Of a stretch of DNA of 64,000 bases, positions 55,691 to 64,000 are shown one piece after another. Made by a program: the position numbers and the translations under genes. How positions within the stretch are numbered: the stretch's first letter is position 1; the number at the start of each line of letters is the position of its first letter. The stretch comes from Gnetum montanum (lineage: Eukaryota > Streptophyta > Gnetopsida > Gnetales > Gnetaceae): contig MNCI01025409.1 of the NCBI GenBank assembly GCA_015680685.1, forward strand, positions 780,123-844,122. The letters run 5' to 3'. Under the pieces are notes generated by a model. It was not told the origin of the DNA. It worked only from the letters and a program-made list of their open reading frames with translations, and did not search any database.

Positions 55691-56558
55691 TAATGAGCAA
55701 TGGAGCAATCCAACACCCAACCATACAAATCACGAGTGTTCGTGCATGACCTGATTGTAATCTATGAATGGACAATGTTCTTATGCTAGTAATTGAGTTA
55801 AAGCTCATGATTGGTTGTCTTCCCACATGGAGCTAGCAAAGTACAATTGTATGCTTTAGCTCATGATGAGGCATATGATAATTAATGTTGAGTGGCGTAA
55901 TTTTCTCTTAAGCTTAGACATAATGAAGATAAAAGTAGTTGCTAAGTCTAGGTAATAATAAGTAAACAAATCTATTCTAGCCTAAGTAATAGGTATTGGT
56001 TCCTATTCCTCCAATCATGTCTTGGACTTATGCAATTGTCACTAGGATTAACAAGTGGGATTTTCACTACTTGAATCAAATGGGATTGCCAAACAACTAC
56101 ACTTAACATTCGAAACTAGTTGTACCGATGCCACTAAACTAATAAAACATGTAAAGTAAAGTACTTAGGAAAGTAAAGTATTAACTAAGAAAGCATAGAA
56201 AATTATTCTAAGTAAGAAAAAAGTAAACTAAGTGATGTTGTAATGATGAAAAAAAGATTTGATCTTTATTGCCATTCACAAACTATGTCCAAGTACAATA
56301 TGCTTGAATAAAGACTCCGTCAACTATCTAACATCACACTGCAAGCATTCACATTTATCACTAAGTTATGGAAACAAACTAAAAGATTCTACCTAAAGGT
56401 GTAATGAATTTTGTGTTGGATTGTGCACCCAAGTGTCATATTTATAAAGCTACACACATCCCAAGACATCATATCAACAATGATGTAACATGATAAGTGA
56501 CATTGATCAATGACATCATTGATACAATGTCATTTTGACAAAAAAGTTAACTTTATCA
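55691..56558 (-). repeat. 3' LTR of element G
   Basis: 868 bp, TAATGAGCAATGG (decayed TGATGAG)...CTTTATCA. It shares landmarks with the other LTRs but has its own U3 words (ACATCATTGATACAA, TCAACAATGATG at 56466-56530), TATA (TTTATAAA, 56441-56448) and AATAAAGATCAAA near 56260. The minus strand beyond it begins with the polypurine-like TCATGGGGCTT. Confidence 0.85.
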
Positions 56559-56759
56559 AAGCCCCATGACTAATTGGAAACTCATCCTTAAGTTAAAACA
56601 AAATGAAGATAGAGTCTCTTACAAAATTGGGAGGTAGATTTGAGTATACATGATTGATTGACTATTTACATGACACTAAATGTTGAAATGGTGTTATTAC
56701 AAAATTTTGACATATTTGTATGATAAGAAAAATAGAAATTGAAGAAGCTCAATGTAGCC

Positions 56760-59497
56760 TATGTGCCCGATGGTGGTGGCTATTCCATTGACTGCATTCC
56801 CTTATCGTCAGGCTTCTTAAATTGATACTAGTTGAGTAATGCCTAAAGTTTTTCTTCCTCCATTCTAGGATCATGTACCATCCATGTTTATTTTGCAATG
56901 TGTGATGGAGCTAGTACATTCCAAAAGCATGGTAGTTGCAAAAAAATTTGATTTTCCTTTACATACCAAGCTACAAACTTCTGCTATTCTTCTTCAAATG
57001 CCTTGGCCATTTTTCATACTTCTTGATAATCTTTCATTCTCCTAGCTAGGTTTGCTACCACATCTTTCTAGCCCTAGTAGCTAGCTTTAATAATTTCTAG
57101 TTCATAATTTTCCATATACAGTTTTTGGAGAGCATCTTTTCAGTCTACAAATTCTTTCTCATATAGTGCATAAACTGTTGCTACCTATTGTTCCAATTCA
57201 TTCCTATGTGTGCCTACTATTAACATGGCCAAGTTAGTATATCAAAGATTCACTAACCCCATGTATTCTATGAGATCTTTCATCTACAGTTCTTTGTTTT
57301 TAATTATCCAAGATTGGTTGCCAATCTAGATTCTATGCTAAAAAAAAAAACTGATCTTGGCTTTAGCCATCTAGATTTCTTTCTCATTGATTTATTTATA
57401 CATGCCCACCTGATCTCAAAAATGCTCTTTGAGTCATTCATACTTCTTGGCCTGATTCTTCCATGCACTAATTTTGATTGCAGATTTCTATCTAATCATG
57501 CATACCTCTTTCATTAACAAGGTTCTATTCTCATGGGCCAAGCAACTCATGTTCTAGTTGACATGAACTAACTACTCTTCAAGTTGTTTGATGCTTTCTT
57601 CGATCACATTCTTTTGTTGTTCAATGTTGGTCTACCAAGCATTATTGGCAGCTATTTGTTTATTCTCATCCTACTAGGTAGTGAGTGCTTTGGCATGTGT
57701 ATACATCTCTGCTTCACTAACACATCCCATACTACCTTTTCCTTCTCTTTCTCCATCCACATATTATGATCTATCATCCTATTCACATGGTGTATACAAA
57801 ATTAGTCTAATTGGTCTTGTGCAATAAATTGGGTAGGTTCTCTTCTTTCTATGTGTAGGTGGTGAGCTCTTCTTGTAGTCTTTTGACTTCATTTTTAGCA
57901 TCCTATGCCCTAGTCTTAGTCATGAACAACTTATTCTTGATGGCAATTAGTTCAAACTGCACTATAGTGATATCTCTAGGAATATTAAAAAGATTCTGCA
58001 CAACTTTTCTTATCTGCAATAGTCTATCAAGCACATCCTCATGTTCAACAAGAGTCATTGAGGTATAGACAAGCATTTGAACATCTTTTGCTTAAGAAAT
58101 ATTAGTTGGTAATACAACAAGAACATTGAAGGATTCTCTGATATGACCTATAATCATTTCAACAATTTCCACTACATCTTGATACTACATTACCATCACT
58201 ATGGCTCCTTCTCCTATTTCTAGCATCATTTGGAATGATGTAGTGTTCCCCAAGATTTGTTGTGATCATTCATCCATTTCTCTTGACTACAAAAAAATCT
58301 ACTTGTTGATAGGGTCTATTGAAATTTTGGGCTTGACTATATTATCTATGATCTTATAGATATTAGTCCCTTTACTTATTCCCTAGCTAATTGTATCCAC
58401 AATCTATTGTAGATGACTCATTGAGGGCCTATAATCTTGTAGTGGCAATAGTAGAACTTACTACTGTTTCTCTTATTTTTGTTGTTGATTAGTTGGTGGC
58501 TAGCTATAGGGTCCTTCTTGCTGGTGTTGATTAGTATCTTGAATGGTTTTAGCATGAGTTGAGCCTGTAGCTCCCTTAGAGCCTACCTATTTCTCCAATT
58601 GATCCTTCTTTGGAGGCAAGCATTTCAACATTTCAGCATATGAAGCATTTTGAGCTTTCCTCAAAAGATCATTTGTATAACTCAATATGCCTACCTATTT
58701 GCACAACTTCCTAATTAGGTAGGGGAATGGAAGTATTAGCTTCCTCACCTTCTTCTCTTCAAACCACCTTTGGATTTCAAGGAAGTAAAGATTAATGGTG
58801 TTTGCATTGAATTTTCCCATCAAAATAACAATTCTGCTAGCCGCATAAGTGGATATCTTGTTAAGCCTTTTGGTTAGGAACAAATGATAAGTTCCAATCT
58901 TAAAATAAATTTTCTCTTCTATAGTTAGCTTACTATGCTCCTTATCATCCTTGCCATAGGCTTGATGTAGCCACAATCTTTTTGCAGCAATATTTGAACT
59001 TGTGAATATTTGCATTACGTTGGCCCATTCATTTGGTAACTTGAGGGCTTTGACTATCATCTCCACTAAATATGATATAGAAACTCCTTCTATCTTCACC
59101 ATACCATTCTCTACTTGTTATCAAAGTAGGCCACAGGGGAGATGATTAGCATTGGGTTCTGACAACACCTAGTGCAAACTCCATAAAAGGGCCAAAGTTA
59201 AGCCCCAAAATGACTGTGGACCTAATGAACTTTTCTTGGATCACCTCGAAGCATTCAAGTAATAACATGAAGTGATATCCTTATTCCAATACTTGTGGTG
59301 CTTTAGCCTCTGCTTGATATGAGTATTCAATAGTAGGTGTTTGTTGATGGATACTGAAAGACTGAGCTTCCTACTCCTCATGCGCTACTGGTGGATTTTC
59401 TTCTCCAATGTGGCCTCTCCATTAATCTCTTGATCTTTTTGCTTCTCAATTGTGAGAGTCCTCCTTCTAGTATCATCTTTGGGGCCATATGCAATTG
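56760..59497 (-). pseudogene. ORF3 of element G, near full length
   Basis: Roughly 910 codons from a possible ATG at about 59488-59490 to near 56760, with stops. The open stretch 58695-59102 reads ISYLVEMIVKAL, NLYFLEIQRWFEEKKVRK and LILPFPYLIRKLCK, aligning with C and D and resembling the putative plant transposon protein domain. The C-terminal two thirds are rich in Glu, Lys, Leu and Gln and coiled-coil-like. An N-terminal DDTRRR motif is shared with C. Function unknown. Confidence 0.65.
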
Positions 59498-60316
59498 ACA
59501 AGGGTTTAGAATTATTAAAGTGTTTGTATCATTTTGGAATAGTTCTTTACCTTGGTCATACCCTTGGTTAGATCAAGTGTTTATTATATTATGATTCTAG
59601 AGTTAAGGAAATTTTCACAAAGGAGCCCCTTAGATGTTATGTCTTTAATTTTCATGACCTCTCACACTTATTACCTTTTAGACTCATAATACCTTAGAAC
59701 TAGTTGGAATGATTGATTAGGAGAATTTGTTAAACCATTTGGCTTGAATGTACTAAATGCATGATAATATCTTTTATATTCTATCTTACTCATCCTTAAA
59801 CTATCTTCCAAAGATAGGCAATTTTTAAAAACATTTGACTCATATTTTTCATATGTCACCCCCCACAATTAAGTTAAGTGCTATGTGATCAACAGGATTT
59901 GAAAATATTGGAAATCAACGTTATGGGAATCAAGTTATGGCTTGTGGAATTTAGCATATCAAAGCTCATAAGAAGAAAAGAAAAAATTCCATTTGTTACA
60001 AATGAGCTAAATGAAAATATTTTCTAACTTCATGTGCCTATATATGGGATTTTATTAGTGTAACATCATTGATACAACATTGTATCAATGATGTATGAGG
60101 GGCTCATACATCGTATCAACAACATTACCATGAAAAATTTCCATTTTATGAGTAATTGTTTTATGGAAAAATGGATCAAACAGAATGATGGGAAGATAGT
60201 AAGCACTTCTAGAGGATTTGAGAGTAGCCATGATGATCAAATTCCAAAAAGTAGAAGTTTAAAGTCCATAAAGAATTAATTTTGGGCTATGAAAGTTTAT
60301 GAAGGCTATTAGATGG
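59498..60316 (-). other. Spacer of element G upstream of ORF3
   Basis: Non-coding; matches the ORF3-proximal parts of the C and D spacers. It contains the TATA/palindrome module at 60036-60120 and ends at the insertion of F (last five bases GATGG). The conserved block of the other spacers would lie beyond the insertion. Confidence 0.55.
60036..60120 (-). promoter_or_regulatory. Putative internal U3-like promoter upstream of ORF3 in element G
   Basis: In element sense: palindromic words including ACATCATTGATACAA (60063-60077) and ATTGTATCAATGATG, then TATATA at 60039-60046, then ORF3 about 540 bases on. The 15-mer ACATCATTGATACAA also occurs in this element's own LTR U3 (56512-56526) with TATA on the same side. 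C and D carry different words. Promoter role inferred. Confidence 0.55.
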
Positions 60317-61153
60317 TGATGGGACACAATATCGCATGGGCCGCGATATCGCATCGCCCACGATATCACGCACGCGATATCGCGTTTTCCCCTACGATAT
60401 CATGTACGCGATATCATAGTGCATCATAAAATCTATAAATAAGAGGCAAATCTCCCTTGTTTCTCACTCTAGGCCTAGACCATAGTGAAACTCTGGCAAT
60501 TTTACCTCTCTAGAGATAGAATAATTTCCATGTGCTCAAAGTAGGAGCTCCAAAGTGAACGAATCTTTATTCAAGCAAATATTGTACCTGAACATAAGTT
60601 TGTGTATGGAAATAAAGATGAACTTCTTGGATAAATCTTGGAGTGCATGGAATAGGCTAAATAGGATTTTATTTATTGTTATTTACTATTTATTGTTTAA
60701 ATGCTTTATTAGTAATTAAATCTCTCTCAACCCTTCTCCCATAGTTAAGTGCATTTAGTATGACCGCTTCGAGCATGTGCATTACGCTTGGTGATTCTAG
60801 TAATGAATAGAATTTGGTAACCAAGGTTGCATTGGTTCAGGGTATGAACGGTAAGTGGGAATAGATACTGATGCTAGGTTAATTAAGGCTTAGTTATTTA
60901 AAGTTAGTTAATTAGTCTCTTCACCCTTCACCTCATCAACATAGGAGATAAAATCGAAAATACATAAAAATCATATATCTCAGACTTACTTAACCATACA
61001 ACCATGACAAATACAAGAATGGGAAGACAACGAATGATTAACCTTAAGTGTTCCATGAGGCATGTAGGCACTTAGTCTGTAGAGTTCGACCAGATCGTGC
61101 GTGTAACACTCATATTTGTATGGTTGAGTGTAGGGGTACCTCGCCACTCATCA
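60317..61153 (+). repeat. 5' LTR of element F
   Basis: TGATGGGACAC...CACTCATCA, followed by T and the PBS. Contains the GATATC array (60328-60418), TATA at 60434-60441 and AATAAA at 60611-60616. Body similar to the reverse complement of the B LTRs. The partner LTR is outside the window. Confidence 0.9.
60328..60441 (+). promoter_or_regulatory. LTR promoter of element F: GATATC array and TATA box
   Basis: Six copies of a CGATATC-type palindrome (first AATATCGC at 60328, last GCGATATCATAG ending at 60418) precede TATAAATA at 60434-60441. Transcription would start near 60465-60475, and AATAAA at 60611 would then end the R region. The B LTRs retain decayed forms of the same array. Which factor reads it is unknown. 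Confidence 0.6.
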
Positions 61154-61154
61154 T

Positions 61155-61172
61155 TGGTGCCGTTGTTGTGGA
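61155..61172 (+). other. Primer-binding site of element F, tRNA-Asp type
   Basis: tggtgccgttgttgtgga against TGGCGCCGTTGCCGGGGA: 14 of 18, with three of the four differences C to T. Confidence 0.85.
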
Positions 61173-61297
61173 CTAATTGTTTGTGCGCTAAGTAGAACAT
61201 AGAAAATTATCCACATCGTTGGGAGCCTAAACGAACCCTAAGGATTAATTAAATGAAAAATTATATAATGGTTAATCTACACACCGAATAAGACACA

Positions 61298-63800
61298 ATG
61301 TCTTCTTCTTCTAACAAAGGCACTTCACTACCTAGGGATCATACTAGAGACAATCGGTGGCACCAAACACATAACCAAAAACCACCAGTTCCTCAACATT
61401 ATCGAGTGGTATATACTCATCACGATGAGTATACACCTGATTTTACTTTTATCCTCCATCAAGATGAACAATTGCACTGGAGAGATTTGCAAGGTAACAT
61501 AGTATTACCTCCAGATCGTGCAATCCACAACATGCTCCTCCGTGCTCTGGCACAGATAGGCATGACGAAATTATACATTGAATATGTTGTGGAAGATTAT
61601 GACATAAGGGATTACCATCCCACAGCAGTGCAATGTCTAAGGGACTCATGGCAGGAGAGCCACCATACATTGTTGAAGGGCAAAGGGGCCCTGCATGTCC
61701 TAAGCGAAATTGGAGATGGTGAACCACTTATAACAGGTTCTCCATCAAATGATGTTCCCCCTCCTAATGATAGTGAGGAGGTGGGGTATCAGAACCTACG
61801 CTCCAAGATACACAACCTTGGTTCTGCTTCCCATGAATGTCAACTATTCACTGAGGGAACAAAAACACATGACAAGGATGGGCATTTGGATCGTCATCAC
61901 GATCGGGGTCATAGCCATCGAAGAGAAGGTAAGAAACATCGTCATGGCGATGATTCTCCTTCTTCTTCCCCTTCATCACATCATTCACCCTCTCCTTCCA
62001 CATCAAGGAACAATCATCAAGATCATGACAGTGAGGATAAGGGTAAGTGAAATGACAGACCTCAATGAGAGAGTCGAGAGAGAGGACAAGGGCAGTCTAG
62101 AGAGTCTAGGCATGGTAGAAGGGAAAGTAGGGAACCATGTAGGCTTCATAGATTTCATGAGAGAGATGATCATGATGAAACCCTACTTGCCACCTAAAGT
62201 ATGTTAAATATAACGGAGGCTATGAGAATACCTACAAGGCATCAAAAAGACAGTCGGATCAAGAGACTAGATATGAACAATATCCCATGTTTCAAAGGGG
62301 GATACAACACTGATCCGCTAAATCATTTATAGGCATTTCATGATGCATGCGCCTTGCAAAACATAGAAAACGAGTGGTAGAAATTAAAGTTGTTTCCTAG
62401 GATGCTCATAAAGGAAGCAGAGAGTTGGTACTAGGCCTTAGAATCCGAAACCATTAGGAGGTGGAGTACGATGTTAGAACTCTTCAACGATAAATACCAA
62501 ACGTACTCTAGAGTGTCCAACTTTCGTAAGCAAATCCAAGGATGGAAGTAGGGTAATCACGAACCCTTGGATGTTGCCATGGGCCAATATTATGCATTGC
62601 TACATTGTTTCCTGGGCTATGATTATGCACAATGAGATCAACTCCACCACCTCGTAGATGGGCTAAGACACGAAACTAGGAGAACCCTTGGGACATATGC
62701 CCAAGGGAGATTATCTAAACTTAGGTCCCATGAAATTCATCGATTGTTGGAGCAAGTAGCTAAAGAAGAAGGGGAGCTATGGAAAAGAGAAAGCGTGAAA
62801 GAGTATAACCGCGATCCTTCCCTCCAGAAGAGGGGAGTGAGATTCTGCGATGAAGAGGATGAGTCACCACTCGAAGAGTTGGTGAATAGAAAAACCTTGC
62901 CACTTTAGAAGCTAACAATGGAAGTATCGACTAAGGTAGATGAAATATGGAGCTCTTTAGACAGTAAAATTGAAACTGTCCTGAAAATCATAGACGAGTC
63001 TAAGGAGGAACGAAGTAGTGACCATGACAAGAAAAGGTGGAGAGATTCAGGCTATGCACGTGACAAGGGTAAGGGAAAAATGACTATCGCTAATGAGGTT
63101 GTGGATTCAGACATGGAAAATGATGGTGGATGTGAGATCTGCTAATATGTCCATCCTAAGGGATGTTGCCCAATAATCTCACATCTACAAGAATCTAGGG
63201 TGTATGCACTCAACCCAAGACTTTACAAATAGTAGGCACCCTGGAGGTTACCTTATTCCCAAGGTAACCCAAGGCAATTCCACCAACCGTTAACATATTA
63301 TCCAAGTGAAACTTTGCCACAACCTATCAGGCAACACCAGTAGTGGCAACACCCACAGTCATGGGGGATGCCACCGCCTAGACAACAATACCCTTACCAA
63401 CAACCAAACCCATATGGCTACTACGTGTAGTAGCTAATTTCTCCAAGTGACTCCATGCGTCACACAACTCCACAACGTCACTACCAAGTTTAGGAGCATT
63501 TTATAAGCACTCCTTACCATCCTCCAAATCCATCTGCCTCTCTTACACCAACAATTCTACTACCGCTTTCTCTAACAATGCAATGGAAACTCCCCACTCA
63601 ACCACAGCAACGTAATGCTACGAAAGTTGTAAACCTTCAACCCATTAGTGGTTTTGACAATCGCAAGAAGAGAAGACCTTTCTTCAAAATCAAAAGCCCA
63701 AAAAAGCTCTCACAACCACAAGCAGTTGAGTCTATGTACACTCCTCCAACACATAAGGCTTCGGAGCTCCCTTCAAAACAACAACAGAGCTCAACGCATA
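61298..63800 (+). pseudogene. Gag of element F, few inactivating changes
   Basis: The first 250 codons are open (61298-62050): a start shared with B, FTFILHQDEQLHW, then a Ser/His/Arg/Asp-rich tract (DRHHDRGHSHRREGKKHRHG, SSSPSSHHSPSPS). One frameshift near 62048 leads to the gag core: FPRMLIKEAESWY, MLELFNDKYQTYSRVSNFRK, YALLHCFLGYDY. The linker at 62918-63145 reads IWSSLDSKIETVLKII. The knuckle at about 63130-63168 is CEIC-stop-YVHPKGC. A Pro/Gln/Tyr-rich part leads into protease. Stops at 62330, 62378, 62432, 62549, 62906 (TAG), 62633 (TGA) and 63143 (TAA) mostly sit where relatives have Gln. Confidence 0.8.
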
Positions 63801-64000
63801 CGATTATGTTAACACATACCATTACTGACTGGATCAAGGTAGGTAACCTCCCTAGGAAACTATCTGACCCTGGAAGTCCCTTAATCTACCTCCAAGTCGC
63901 TGAGAATGAACCTCATAAGGCTCTTTTTGACTTAGGTTCCGGAGTCAACTTAATATCACGAGAGATGTATAAAGCCTGAAACCTACCTCCACTTAAGAAG
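63800..64000 (+). pseudogene. Protease of element F, start only
   Basis: HTIMLTHTITDWIKVGNLP, then PHKALFDLGSGVNLISREMY with the active-site Asp codon at 63929-63931. DLG type as in B. A TGA replaces a conserved Trp (KAstopNLPPL) near 63977. The window ends here. Confidence 0.75.

Larger units (their letters stand above)
55691..60316 (-). mobile_element. Element G: 3' part of an ORF3-bearing Ty3/gypsy element
   Basis: Minus-strand element of the C/D type: 3' LTR 55691-56558, polypurine tract, ORF3 (56760-59497) and spacer to 60316, where element F is inserted in the opposite direction. The rest of G lies right of the window. It is the most complete ORF3 copy not broken by another insertion. 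Confidence 0.85.
60317..64000 (+). mobile_element. Element F: B-family Ty3/gypsy, 5' part
   Basis: Plus-strand element with 5' LTR, PBS, gag and the beginning of protease, cut by the window end. LTR length (837 bp), GATATC-type U3 words and DLG protease place it with B. Its CpG content is visibly higher than in the older elements (for example at 60328-60420), and stops are few and mostly Gln-to-TAG, suggesting a younger insertion. It is inserted into the spacer of G. Confidence 0.9.

Noticed and set aside
59671-60279. Two 60-65 codon frames as genes in the spacer of element G
   Set aside because: They lie in a region that is non-coding in the parallel spacers of C and D, and one overlaps the palindrome/TATA module.

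Overview
The window is repeat-dominated nuclear DNA of a land plant. Evidence: Ty3/gypsy elements with Athila/Tat-like features (tRNA-Asp type primer-binding sites, an extra ORF after pol with a plant-transposon-type domain), plant-type LINE ORF1 remnants (DUF4283-like plus CCHC), and a PLS-type PPR fragment. A large, slowly purged genome such as a gymnosperm is plausible but not proven. I see no intact host gene.

Positions 1-39823 are a four-level nest of related minus-strand Ty3/gypsy elements, here named B, C, D and E. B (10253-20226, target duplication ACTTT) sits in the third ORF of C. C (8747-31707, duplication GTTGC/CTTGC) sits in the gag of D. D (1-8746 plus 31708-34770, its left LTR lying outside the window) sits in E (34771-39823, outer part outside the window). 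Reading leftwards, each runs LTR, tRNA-Asp-type PBS, gag, protease, RT/RNase H, integrase, a spacer, and in C and D a third ORF. All are broken by stops and frameshifts. E has lost almost all of pol.

Positions 39824-43312 hold a SINE-like fragment, unassigned AT-rich DNA and the zinc-knuckle end of a LINE ORF1-like gene. That gene is split by a complete LTR element at 43313-53274: LTRs of about 3.7 kb with TGTTGG...CCAACA ends, target duplication CACCC, a PBS, a polypurine tract, and an internal region coding only Gag and protease. Both LTRs carry what look like captured host-gene pieces: the start of a DnaJ-type protein and a PPR fragment lying head to head, plus two unidentified reading frames. 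The other half of the LINE gene follows at 53275-54150, then a second ORF1p-like remnant of a different type on the plus strand (about 54840-55350).

Positions 55691-60316 are the 3' part of another ORF3-bearing element (G, minus strand). It is interrupted by F (60317 to the window end, plus strand), a B-family relative with a 5' LTR, PBS, gag and the start of protease.

Two observations stand out. The first is the large-LTR, gag-protease-only element with captured gene fragments. The second is a U3-like TATA and palindrome module inside the spacer just upstream of the third ORF in C, D and G, using the same lineage-specific repeat words as each element's LTR. This suggests an internal promoter for the third ORF. 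Element boundaries are exact where terminal repeats and target duplications agree; domain boundaries inside the decayed pol and gag regions are approximate.
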